This document shows positions 28,259 through 36,800 of a stretch of 61,849 bases of DNA, one piece after another (the first letter of the stretch is position 1; each line of letters begins with the position of its first letter). Under the pieces are notes generated by a model. That model did not search any database, had not been told where the DNA came from, and was given only the letters and a program-made list of their open reading frames with translations. Origin of the DNA: Gallibacterium genomosp. 1 (GTDB lineage: Bacteria > Pseudomonadota > Gammaproteobacteria > Enterobacterales > Pasteurellaceae). The position numbers were made by a program, and so were the translations under genes. The DNA lies in contig NZ_JPXX01000004.1 in assembly GCF_000771875.1 (NCBI RefSeq), forward strand, positions 1-61,849. The letters are read 5' to 3'.

Positions 28259-29008
28259 CTATTTCTTTTGCTGCTGATACTCTTGTTGAGCCTGCTTCAG
28301 CAACAACCTTTGTTCGTCAGTCAGAGCTAGGCCTTCTAATAGCTCAGGCCGGCGTAGCCACGTTCGTTGCAATGACTGTTTTAATCGCCATTTACGAATT
28401 TCTTCGTGGTTACCGGACATCAAAACCGGCGGCACAACCAATCCATCAAGCACTTCAGGACGCGTGTAATGTGGGCAATCCAACAAACCGTCAACAAAAG
28501 AATCCTCTTCTGCCGAAGCCTGTTTTCCCAACACGCCCGGAACAAATCGCGCAACGGCATCAATCAATGTCATTGCCGGCAACTCTCCACCGGTCAAAAC
28601 ATAATCACCGATTGACCACTCTTCATCAATCTCCGTTTCAATAACGCGCTCATCAATACCTTCGTAACGCCCACAAACCAAAATCATCTTTTGATTTTTA
28701 GCTAGCTGCTCCACGCCAGCCTGATTAAGCTTTCGCCCTTGCGGTGAAAGATAAATCACCTTTGCTCCATCGCCCGCTTCTGCCTTTGCCGCTTGGATAG
28801 CATCTCTTAACGGCTGCACCATCATCAACATTCCCGGCCCACCACCATAAGGGCGATCATCAACCGTCTTATGTTTATCGTGCGTAAAATCTCGAGGATT
28901 CCAACAATGCAATTGCAAAAGCTCGTGCTTTATGGCTCTACTTGTTACCCCAAATTCTGTAATAGCTTTAAACATTTCAGGGAATAATGTAATTACACCA
29001 ATCCACAT
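28259..29008 (-). CDS. trmD: tRNA (guanine-37-N1)-methyltransferase
   Basis: 249 residues. The trefoil-knot SAM site shows [12 protein letters not shown] and [15 protein letters not shown], and the [13 protein letters not shown] loop is intact. It makes m1G37, which prevents frameshifting. The ATG at 29008 follows GAGGTATCCAT. Confidence 0.98.
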   Translation of the reverse strand: MWIGVITLFPEMFKAITEFGVTSRAIKHELLQLHCWNPRDFTHDKHKTVDDRPYGGGPGMLMMVQPLRDAIQAAKAEAGDGAKVIYLSPQGRKLNQAGVEQLAKNQKMILVCGRYEGIDERVIETEIDEEWSIGDYVLTGGELPAMTLIDAVARFVPGVLGKQASAEEDSFVDGLLDCPHYTRPEVLDGLVVPPVLMSGNHEEIRKWRLKQSLQRTWLRRPELLEGLALTDEQRLLLKQAQQEYQQQKK

Positions 29009-29051
29009 ATGGATACCTCAATGTTCATTAAGCCAACAGAATTACCTGAGG

Positions 29052-29576
29052 TTAGAAACCAGCGTCCCAGTCCACCTCAATCACTTTGGTGCTGAGATCC
29101 ACTCTTTTAACTACTGTATCAATATACGGAATTAACCGCTCTTGTTTTGCGAAAGCATCTTTGCTATTCGCCTGAACTACCAAAACATCGTTTGAACCTG
29201 TTTCTATTAATTCGCTGACAACACCCATATCGTATCCCTGCAAATTAATCACACGACAACCGATTAAATCGTGCCAGTAAAACTCCCCTTCATCTAATTT
29301 AGGAAGTTGGTTCAAATCCACACCAATTTCAATATTGGCTAATGCCTGTGCCTGTTCACGATCATCAACCCCTTTAATCTTCACAATCAAATCTTGACTA
29401 TGATGACGCCAACCTTCAATTTCTACCGGTTGCCACTGTTTTTTAATGTTTAAAAACCACGGTTGATAATCAAAAATACTTTCTGCATATTCGGTAGATG
29501 AATAAACACGCAACCAACCACGAATACCATAAGTTGAACCAAGTTTACCTACGACACCGATTTTTTGCTGTTCCAT
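29052..29576 (-). CDS. rimM: 16S rRNA processing protein RimM
   Basis: 174 residues from the ATG at 29576, chosen because AGGTGG lies 5 bases upstream and the protein then begins [13 protein letters not shown]; an in-frame GTG at 29585 is less likely. [14 protein letters not shown] opens the N-terminal barrel and the PRC-barrel half has [13 protein letters not shown]. It binds S19 and matures the 30S head. Confidence 0.95.
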   Translation of the reverse strand: MEQQKIGVVGKLGSTYGIRGWLRVYSSTEYAESIFDYQPWFLNIKKQWQPVEIEGWRHHSQDLIVKIKGVDDREQAQALANIEIGVDLNQLPKLDEGEFYWHDLIGCRVINLQGYDMGVVSELIETGSNDVLVVQANSKDAFAKQERLIPYIDTVVKRVDLSTKVIEVDWDAGF

Positions 29577-29597
29577 TTCAACCACCTACGCTTTCAA

Positions 29598-29846
29598 TTA
29601 AGCTGCTTGTTTCGCTTCTTTTACTAAAGTAGCAACACGATCTGATAAAGATGCACCTTTGCTTACCCAATCTTCTACGCGTGCTAAATCAATGCGTAAA
29701 CGTTCTGCATTACCAGAAGCGATTGGATTAAAGAAGCCGATACGTTCGATGAAACGGCCATCACGAGGGTAACGGCTGTCTGCAACGACAATTTGATAGA
29801 ATGGGCGTTTTTTAGCTCCGCCACGAGATAAACGAATGGTTACCAT
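29598..29846 (-). CDS. rpsP: 30S ribosomal protein S16
   Basis: 82 residues, full length, with [20 protein letters not shown] and [24 protein letters not shown] precedes the ATG. First gene of its operon. Confidence 0.98.
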   Translation of the reverse strand: MVTIRLSRGGAKKRPFYQIVVADSRYPRDGRFIERIGFFNPIASGNAERLRIDLARVEDWVSKGASLSDRVATLVKEAKQAA

Positions 29847-29872
29847 AACCTTCCTCTAAAATATTGATAGTA

Positions 29873-29898
29873 AAAAAAGAAAACCCCGTTCGAAGTAG
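29873..29898 (-). terminator. Terminator-like hairpin in the rpsP leader
   Basis: On the minus strand CCCC-TACTTCGAAC-GGGG is followed by TTTTCTTTTTTT, about 27 bases before rpsP. The stem is only 4 bp of G-C pairs. No gene lies upstream on this strand that needs termination, so it may be an attenuator of the ribosomal operon. Confidence 0.45.
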
Positions 29899-30064
29899 GG
29901 GCGTTAATTGCTTATTGCTAACAATGCTGTTAAAACCAAGCACCCGATACAAAAAGCCGTAGAATTTTACCTTTTCCCACAGAAAAATCAATAATTGACC
30001 GGTTTTATTTTAGAGATTTCCCTAAGATATGATAGATTACTTAGCGATAATCAAAAATGGATAA
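29899..30064. other. Intergenic region, rpsP promoter side
   Basis: Together with the two entries on either side, this fills the 400-base gap between rpsP and the glycosylase gene. It should contain the rpsP promoter on the minus strand, but I see no clear consensus hexamers. It also holds stops that break any upstream extension of the glycine-zipper remnant. Confidence 0.4.
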
Positions 30065-30127
30065 CATCAAATAACAGTCGGCGGTGCCGCTGTTGGTGGT
30101 GTTATCGGTCATCAAGTCGGAAAATAA
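30065..30127 (+). pseudogene. Remnant of a glycine-zipper (2TM) membrane protein gene
   Basis: An open stretch reads TVGGAAVGGVIGHQVGK then stop, the C-terminal pattern of glycine-zipper 2TM proteins (SlyB/OsmB-like). It is preceded in frame by a stop at 30062 and has no start codon. A good terminator follows at 30136. The 5' part of the gene appears lost. Confidence 0.55.
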
Positions 30128-30135
30128 TCTTAATT

Positions 30136-30161
30136 AAATTCCCTCCTGAGCGAGGGAATTT
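30136..30161. terminator. Bidirectional terminator
   Basis: AAATTCCCTC and GAGGGAATTT form a 10-bp stem with a CTGAGC loop. It serves the glycine-zipper remnant on the plus strand and possibly the glycosylase gene on the minus strand. Confidence 0.75.
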
Positions 30162-30246
30162 TCAAATCTGTATTCGCCTCGTTAAATGCTCGGCAAAATG
30201 CTATTGTTCTCTATCTACCTATATATCTGCTAATAACAACAAACGT

Positions 30247-30837
30247 TTATAACATTCCAATATCTGTAAAAAATTGTCGATAAATTTCTGCTTTCTTTGC
30301 TAATGCTAATGGGTAAGCTCGTGATGATGAAGGAAGACGATAAAGCTGATATTGTCGCTGTGCAATTGTGATTGAAGTATTCTCACCATTTTTTAACATT
30401 ACTCTTTCTTCATCAAGCAAAGAAAGCAATGTTTCAGTCGCTTTTTCACCAGCAGTCATAATCACTTTACATTGAGGAATTTGTGCTAACACTTCAGTGA
30501 GGTTGATCGGTTCAATAATCTGCAAAAATTTATCAGAGGCATTCCCCTGCTGACGAAAAATTTTATAACCGCTATCAAAAACGGCGATCCCTTTTGCACG
30601 CAAAAACTGTTCAATTTTTTCTTGATTAAAAGCAGTTTTATCGCTGTTTAGGAAATAATCTTTATTATTAAAAAAGACCGTACCATAAATACGCCACATA
30701 TCATTTTGAAAATTCGGATAGTAAAAATTCATTTTCCAACGTGCTTTCGGTGGTGGAAAACTGCCCAACATCAACATTGTGGCATTGGTAGGTAAGAAAG
30801 GTTGTAACGGATGTATTTCAATATTGTTCTCTATCAT
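30247..30837 (-). CDS. Uracil-DNA-glycosylase superfamily enzyme, deoxyinosine glycosylase-like
   Basis: 196 residues. The first catalytic motif reads LGSFPPPKARWKMNFYYPNF (residues about 24-43), the pattern of the hypoxanthine-DNA glycosylase branch of the UDG fold, and a later VIMTAGEKA plus RLPSSSRAYP matches the second motif. It would excise deaminated bases, chiefly hypoxanthine. It lies downstream of asd, with a terminator between them. Confidence 0.8.
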   Translation of the reverse strand: MIENNIEIHPLQPFLPTNATMLMLGSFPPPKARWKMNFYYPNFQNDMWRIYGTVFFNNKDYFLNSDKTAFNQEKIEQFLRAKGIAVFDSGYKIFRQQGNASDKFLQIIEPINLTEVLAQIPQCKVIMTAGEKATETLLSLLDEERVMLKNGENTSITIAQRQYQLYRLPSSSRAYPLALAKKAEIYRQFFTDIGML

Positions 30838-30861
30838 AAATAAGAGCTTAAGACACTATAT

Positions 30862-30897
30862 AAAAGAAAAACTCGCACTAATAAAATTAGCGCGAGT
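30862..30897 (-). terminator. Intrinsic terminator after asd
   Basis: On the minus strand ACTCGCGCTAAT pairs with ATTAGTGCGAGT, 12 bp with one G-T pair and a short T-rich loop, followed by TTTTTCTTTT. Confidence 0.85.
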
Positions 30898-30914
30898 AGT
30901 TAAGAAATTGACAA

Positions 30915-32027
30915 TTAAGCAACTAACTGTTTCAAAATACGGCGGATAGGCTCTGCCGCACCCCATAATAATTGGTCACCAACAGTAAATGCGGCTAAGT
31001 ATTCCGGCCCCATATTAAGTTTGCGTAAACGTCCAACTGGCACGCTCAATGTTCCAGTTACTTTTGCCGGTGTTAATTCACGCAATGTGGTTTCTTTGTC
31101 GTTAGGAATCACTTTCACCCATTGATTGTGAGAAGCTAAAATCTGTTCGATTTCCGCTAACGGTAAATCTTTTTTCATTTTGATAGTGAATGCTTGGCTG
31201 TGGCAACGTAATGCACCAATCCGCACACATAAGCCATCAATTGGCACCGGATTATCGGATAAACCTAAAATCTTGTTGGTTTCGGCATAACCTTTCCACT
31301 CTTCTTTGGTTTGACCACTTTCTAACAATTTATCGATCCATGGAATTAAACTACCACCAAGCGCTGCACCAAAATTTTCTGTTGGGAAATCTTCAGCTCG
31401 CATTTTGGCAGTAACTGCACGTTCAATATCTAAAATAGAGGAAGATGGATTTGCCAATTCAGGCGCAACCACATCGTGAAGTTCGCCCATTTGCAATAAT
31501 AATTCACGCATATTTTTTGCACCAGCACCGGAAGCAGCTTGATAAGTTGCCACCGAAACCCATTCAACCAAATCACGTTCAAATAGACCGCCTAATGCCA
31601 TTAACATCAAACTAACGGTACAGTTTCCGCCGACATAGGTTTTAATGCCGTTTTTCAAGCCTTGATCGATCACGTGTTGGTTCACCGGATCAAGCACAAT
31701 AATCGCCTCTTTCTCCATACGCAATGCGGAAGCGGCGTCAACCCAATATCCATCCCAACCAGTAGCACGCAATTTTTTATAAACTTCATTGGTGTAATCA
31801 CCACCTTGGCAAGTTACAATAATCTCTTGTTGCTTTAATGCCTCAAGATCATAAGCATCTAATAAAACGCCAGCAGCTTTTCCGGCATAATCAGGTGCAG
31901 GTTGCCCTGCTTGAGATGTGGTAAAAAAAGTAGGTGTGATATTAATAAAATCCTGCTCTTGTTGCATACGCTCCATTAATACAGAACCGACCATACCACG
32001 CCAACCAATAAAACCGACTTTTTTCAT
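30915..32027 (-). CDS. asd: Aspartate-semialdehyde dehydrogenase
   Basis: 370 residues from the ATG at 32027, which has GAGGT upstream; an ATG 12 bases earlier is less likely. NADP site [14 protein letters not shown], catalytic Cys in GGNCTVSLM and the His in CHSQAFTIK are visible. It makes aspartate semialdehyde for lysine, methionine and threonine, and hence the diaminopimelate used by lysA in this window. Confidence 0.97.
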   Translation of the reverse strand: MKKVGFIGWRGMVGSVLMERMQQEQDFINITPTFFTTSQAGQPAPDYAGKAAGVLLDAYDLEALKQQEIIVTCQGGDYTNEVYKKLRATGWDGYWVDAASALRMEKEAIIVLDPVNQHVIDQGLKNGIKTYVGGNCTVSLMLMALGGLFERDLVEWVSVATYQAASGAGAKNMRELLLQMGELHDVVAPELANPSSSILDIERAVTAKMRAEDFPTENFGAALGGSLIPWIDKLLESGQTKEEWKGYAETNKILGLSDNPVPIDGLCVRIGALRCHSQAFTIKMKKDLPLAEIEQILASHNQWVKVIPNDKETTLRELTPAKVTGTLSVPVGRLRKLNMGPEYLAAFTVGDQLLWGAAEPIRRILKQLVA

Positions 32028-32231
32028 ATTGTACCTCATTAGTTAATTTCAAATGTTCCAACTATAGCGCAACACTTAGCCCTACAATCTGTTGATTTTG
32101 TTGATAAATGCTGTGTTTTTAAATAAGCATTAATTAATTACCGCATAATATGAATTAAATCAATAGAAAATACAAAAAATATAAAGGCAAAATAAATATT
32201 TTTCAACAACTTATCTTTTGTCAATAAAAAA
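32028..32231. other. AT-rich intergenic region upstream of asd
   Basis: Holds the asd promoter on the minus strand (no consensus pair is clear) and, at its right end, the start of the LexA-box region. No open frame with a ribosome site is seen. Confidence 0.4.
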
Positions 32232-32251
32232 TACTGTATATTTAAACAGTA
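32232..32251. promoter_or_regulatory. Near-consensus LexA (SOS) box
   Basis: TACTGTATATTTAAACAGTA has the CTGT-N8-ACAG core and differs from the E. coli consensus TACTGTATATATATACAGTA at only two spacer positions. TTGTCA at 32218-32223 could be the -35 element of a rightward promoter overlapped by the box. It lies 72 bases ahead of the phage-type zinc-finger gene and about 205 bases from asd on the other strand. Confidence 0.75.
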
Positions 32252-32322
32252 TTTTTACTGTAACTATTTGATTTTTTATTGATATACTAATTTTAATGTC
32301 AGATTGGTAGAGAAGAGATAAA

Positions 32323-32591
32323 ATGGCAAGATCATTCCGTGTTTTTGCCGTCATTGCGGCTATAAGGCATATATCAAAAGATCGGTAAGGGAACACTCCG
32401 ATCTAACAAAATTGTACTGCGTATGCACTAACCCATCTTGTAATCATTCGTTCGTGCAAAACGTCGAATATGCATACACGACAAGAACATCTGATTTAGT
32501 GCAAAACGATTTAATATTAAATTTAATCAATAATCTATCAAAAGACGACAAAAACAAAATTTTCGAACATCTCCAACAAAAAAACCGCTAA
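32323..32591 (+). pseudogene. Ogr/Delta-type phage zinc-finger activator, frameshifted
   Basis: From 32337 the frame encodes PCFCRHCGYKAYIKRS, then LYCVCTNPSCNHSFVQNVEY and a helical tail to the stop at 32589-32591. The four zinc Cys of the P2 Ogr/Delta family (C-x2-C...C-x4-C) are present. The only ATG with a ribosome site (GAGAAGAGATAAA, ATG 32323, MARSF) is in another frame; one missing base near 32337-32341 would join them as MARSF-x-CFCRHC. Either a broken gene, a sequencing error, or a rare ATT start. Family members activate late genes of P2-like phages. Confidence 0.7.
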
Positions 32592-32602
32592 AAAGCGGTT
32601 TT
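32579..32602. terminator. Bidirectional terminator between the zinc-finger gene and hicB
   Basis: AAAAAACCGC and GCGGTTTTTT pair around TAAAA, giving T-runs on both strands between convergent genes. Confidence 0.85.
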
Positions 32603-32605
32603 TTA

Positions 32606-33013
32606 TTATGCTGAAAGTAATTTATCTGTTGCAAGTTGTGCCAAAAAACCACTACGGCTTTTATACTCTGGATGTGTTGCAATAAACGCATCAATTTTAT
32701 GTAATAACAACGCTGGTAGAGTAATATTAATTTTTTCCGCTTTACCCATTAAATGCGACAAATCAACATCTACAAAAGTAAAAGTAAACCCCTCAAACTC
32801 TTTATTATTCATATGTGCTTTTATATCGGTTGGCAAAGGAAACTCTTCACCATCTTCTAACATTCCCTCGATATGAAAAGCGATAGCTTCTTTTGCATTA
32901 ATATACGCCTCTTCTAATGTATCTCCAGCAGAAAAACAACCTGGCACATCAGGCACAATTACCCCAAAAGCGTGTTTATCATCACCCATTTCAATTCCAA
33001 TCGGATATAACAT
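32606..33013 (-). CDS. hicB: HicB-family antitoxin
   Basis: 135 residues. The N-terminal partial RNase-H-like domain shows FGVIVPDVPGCFSAGDTLEEAY, and the C-terminal ribbon-helix-helix (about 92-130) has INITLPALLLHKIDAFIATH and RSGFLAQLA. It neutralises HicA and should repress its own operon through the RHH domain. It follows hicA by 27 bases. Confidence 0.92.
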   Translation of the reverse strand: MLYPIGIEMGDDKHAFGVIVPDVPGCFSAGDTLEEAYINAKEAIAFHIEGMLEDGEEFPLPTDIKAHMNNKEFEGFTFTFVDVDLSHLMGKAEKINITLPALLLHKIDAFIATHPEYKSRSGFLAQLATDKLLSA

Positions 33014-33040
33014 ATAAACCTCTCTTTTTATAAAAGGGGC

Positions 33041-33223
33041 TTATTTCAAGCCCGCTTGTTTTAATATTGAATTTACCGTTTTTATTTGTAAATCCTTTTT
33101 GGGATGCGGAACTGTTGTCCGCCCTTTCTTTATTGGATGTTTAAATTGATGATGACTACCAACCACATTCACCAAGTACCACCCATCTTTTTCAAGCATT
33201 TTTATTAATGTTTTACTATCCAC
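33041..33223 (-). CDS. hicA: HicA-family mRNA interferase toxin
   Basis: 60 residues with the double-stranded-RNA-binding fold: LIKMLEKDGWYLVNVVGSHH then QFKHP, catalytic His24 intact, and TVPHPKKDLQIKTVNSILKQ. It starts with GTG, preceded by AGGAAGATAAAAG. It would cleave mRNA when not bound by HicB. The pair looks complete. Confidence 0.92.
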   Translation of the reverse strand: MDSKTLIKMLEKDGWYLVNVVGSHHQFKHPIKKGRTTVPHPKKDLQIKTVNSILKQAGLK

Positions 33224-33254
33224 CTTTTATCTTCCTGCCGTTTATTTAGTGGTT

Positions 33255-33298
33255 ATTATACCTACTTTTATTATTATGTCAATAATTTTGTAGGTATA
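33255..33298 (-). promoter_or_regulatory. hicAB promoter with flanking inverted repeat operator
   Basis: On the minus strand TTGACA (33282-33277) and TATAAT (33260-33255) are both perfect consensus with a 16-base spacer. The arms TATACCTAC (33257-33265) and GTAGGTATA (33290-33298) flank the promoter, centres 33 bases apart, about three helix turns. A direct repeat AGTGGTTATTAT occurs at 33248 and 33298. This fits autorepression by HicB. Confidence 0.75.
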
Positions 33299-33309
33299 GT
33301 GGTTATTAT

Positions 33310-33592
33310 TATATAAAAAGTAATAACAAAAAAGAAAATATTTTGTAAAAATGGAGTGAAAAATCAAGATTTTAAATGACAAATCGCCTCAATAGTATTA
33401 GACTCGTCAACGCTAGTTATAGATAATAATATTATTTTCAATGTTATAATTTATCTTATTGGTGGTACAATGATTATGTAAAAAATCTGATTTTTTTAAA
33501 ATGTAATTTTAGGTGTATTTGGTAAAAAACAGGATAAATTCATTTTGTCGAATGGCTAAAATATAAGTTTTTTCAATAAGTTAAATGAAAAT
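33310..33592. other. AT-rich intergenic region ahead of the adhesin
   Basis: Very AT-rich sequence with no convincing gene. Part of the 590-base gap between hicA and the adhesin, which otherwise holds the hicAB promoter, the C-tract and the adhesin leader. Confidence 0.5.
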
Positions 33593-33602
33593 CCCCCCCC
33601 CC
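33593..33602. repeat. Homopolymer tract of ten C, probable phase-variation switch
   Basis: Ten consecutive C in an otherwise very AT-rich region, 211 bases before the adhesin start. A TATAAG at 33610-33615 could be a -10 element; the tract plus GCACTTC then forms exactly 17 bases of spacer. Gain or loss of one C would change promoter spacing. Moraxella uspA1, also a trimeric autotransporter, is known to vary by a homopolymer tract upstream of the gene. Confidence 0.65.
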
Positions 33603-33813
33603 GCACTTCTATAAGTAAAGTGAATTTATGTTTTAATTTACCTTTTATTTTAATGTTTACAAAAAAAATTACACAAAAAAACAACAAAGAGCTAAGTAAA
33701 AAGCACTGCAAATGGAACGCATATTTGCCATTAAAAGGATAAAAAGGCGAGTTCAATAGTGTATCCATTAAACATTTTTAAGGAATTTAAAAAATTTAAG
33801 GAGGCGATAAGCC

Positions 33814-36800
33814 ATGAACAAGATCTATAAAGTTATATTTAATCGCAATAAAAATCGCTATGAAATTGTGTCTGAATTAGCGTCTAGCCGTGGTGGTAAA
33901 TGTAAAGTTAAGGCTGGAAAGCAGATTGCTAAACTTTTTATGACTGGCTTATTAGCCACTTTCCTTAGCAGTGTGGCATTAGCGGCAGATCAAGACGTTA
34001 AGGTTAAGTATGATGCTGATACAGGCACAATCAAAATTTTTAATGCAGATGGGAGTCAAGAGCTAGCATCCTATGCAGTAGGTGGGAATATAAGCTCTAT
34101 TGATCCTAATAAGGGCACGTATCCAACTGGGACTATATCACTAGGACAAGGCAGCAAGGTTCTTCAAAATAATACGATTGCTATTGGTACCGATGCTCAT
34201 GCTGGTGATGCCAATGGTTCTGTTACTCAAAGTGATGGTAAAATCGCGATTGGTAATAAAACCGTGGCTAGTGGCGAGAGAAGTATTGCATTAGGGAATC
34301 AGGCAACCACGAATAAAGGTTCATATAATATCGTACAAGGAAATGACTCGATTGGTATCGGTACGTCTACGAGTGTATTTGGTTATTCTGGCGTGTCCAT
34401 TGGGCGTCGCAATATCATTGGGATTCCAGACCCTAAACTTGTAAGTGAGGCCGGAGTGCTAACTACAAAGAGTAATACTTCGTATAAAGAGAAGGACCCA
34501 GGGGGGAATAGTGTTATTGTAGGTGCCTATAATGTGGCATATGGCAATCGTTCGAGTATTATTGGTACCTATTCCCGTGCTATGGGCAGTAATAGCGTCG
34601 CTATTGGTAGTGGCGTACAGTCCTTAAGTGATGGTGCTATTGCCATTGGTAAAGGTAGTGGTTATGAGTTTGAAGATGGCTCTCGCAAAGTCCGTAGAGA
34701 AAAAGAGTCTTATGGTCGTGATTGGGAATTGCCACCAGAATACAAAGTATTAAAACAGGTACTTAGTAATGATATTGCAGGGGATGAACAATATAAAAGA
34801 ACAGAACCAGGAATTAAATGGGAAAATGGTGGAACCTTACCTAAGTATAATAACTATGGTGCCGGCAGCAGTGATCCCGGTGGTTTTATTGTAGAGGGGA
34901 AAAATGCGCTGGGTGTTGGTAGCTACACTCAGGTGCGTGGGGACAGTGCCATTGGTTTGGCAACGGGGGAAATGACAGCAGATCTTTCTAAAAAAGATAA
35001 GTCTGACTATGCCAAAGATATGGGTAAAATCATGGATATGGAAGAAACCTTGTACCTTGCAAAGGAGAAATTGAAGAGTGGTTCAACTAGCGATAAGGCA
35101 ACACTAGAAGCTGAGGTGCAAACTGCTGAAGAGAGTTTGGCAGCTGCCAAAAAGGACTTTCGTGAGAAGTACTTGAAAAAGTATTCCTTCGTCGATGGTG
35201 ATGGTGCCCTAGGTGTAGGGCGTCAAATCTTGGCACAAGGGGATCGCTCTATGGCGGTTGGTGATTTTGCTAAAGCTATTTCTAACGATGCTATTGCTTA
35301 TGGTGGTCAAACGTTGGCAAATGGTACTAACTCTATGGCGATGGGTGGTGCTGCCAAGGTAGGTACAGAGCAAAAAAATTATGATAACAGTATGGCAATC
35401 GGTTCGCATACCAATGTACAAGCCGGCAATGCCGTAGCATTAGGGGCGTTTACGAAGGTGGGAGGTGAGAACTCATTGGCACTTGGTTTTGGTAAACAAG
35501 CTAATGATAGTGCTAAGACGATTACCTATAATAGCGTAACCGGTAGCAATTCAACTCTGATTGGTAGTTATAGTAATGTAGCAGGTAGTAACTCAATTCT
35601 TATCGGTAGTAGCGGTAGCATTGCCAATGACCGTGTCGTAGGGCTAGGTAATAATATTAATATTGCAGAGGCAGGCCCAAATGACCAAAAAAATAATACA
35701 GCAGGCTCGGTATTCTTAGGGGATCACGCAGGGTATGTGAAAGATTCTGAACGTGCTCGTTCGTTGGGCAAAGTTACATTGGTTGGCAGTAAAGAGGAAA
35801 AAGAATTGACTGAATCCTTAAGTAGCACCAAAGGGGCTTTGCGTGATTATACTAAGGATTTTATCTACATTTATATGCTAGAAAACCAAGCTGATGGTAC
35901 CAAAATAGGTGCGCCTATTGCCGTTCGTAGCGATTTCGCTGGTGGTAATTCCACCGTTGGTGTAGTCAGTGTAGGTTCCACTTATGAACAAAACTTTGAT
36001 AGTCTTGAAGAGATTAGAAACTATCATACGAAAGTGGGCTCTCTTATTACGGTACCAGTAGAGGTTGAAGTCGAAGTAAAGAAAAATGGTATTAAATTAG
36101 GCAAACAAAATCAAACCCGTTACTTTGCAGCGGACTCAACGGAGGAGGCTATTAATGCAGACAGCACATTGTCAGAGGAAGATAAGAAAAAGGTGTGGAA
36201 GGAGATTCAAGCAAAAACATTGTCTTCTGGTTCAACGTACACCGTATTTGAAACTCGCCGTATCCAAAATGTAGCACCGGGTTTGATTGGTTCTAACTCA
36301 ACGGATGCTATCAATGGGTCGCAATTATTTGCCACTAACCAAATGCTAGGCAATTTGGTGGGCAGTTTGAAGAAAACCTTTGGCGACAATGTAAACATTA
36401 CCGAAGACGGACAAATCGGCCCGAAAGATAAAGATACTCCTTTTACCTTAGGATGGATTGCTAAGGCTGGTTCCGTAGAGGGTTCAAATGGCACAGTAGC
36501 CTATGAAGTTGATAAAGCGGAGGGTGAAACAGCAGAAGCCAACAAAGCGAAAGCAGAGAACCTTAAGTCGACAGGTTATGTTGTAGATGCCGCTAAAACA
36601 ATGACTTTTAAAGCAGGCAAAAATATCGGTTTAGTACAAAAACCAGGTGAGCTCAGCATTAGCACCGTTGATATGCCAAGCTTTAAGTCCGTAGAATTGC
36701 GTGGCGAAACGAAGGATGTTGACGGCAAAAAGGTTACTGAAGTCACTAAAATCGACTCAAGCGGTATGAAAGTGGTAACAGAAACTTCAACACCAGCGAG

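Noticed and set aside
29881-29898. GTTCGAAG flanked by CCCC and GGGG, resembling a tRNA T-arm
   Set aside because: The flanking bases do not pair as a 5-bp T-stem, and no acceptor, D or anticodon arms are present. The minus-strand reading as a hairpin with a U-run fits better.
34990-35185. Tandem repeats suggestive of a CRISPR array or satellite within the adhesin
   Set aside because: Repeated units are protein-level beta-roll turns with variable DNA. No direct repeats of constant length with spacers occur here or elsewhere in the window.
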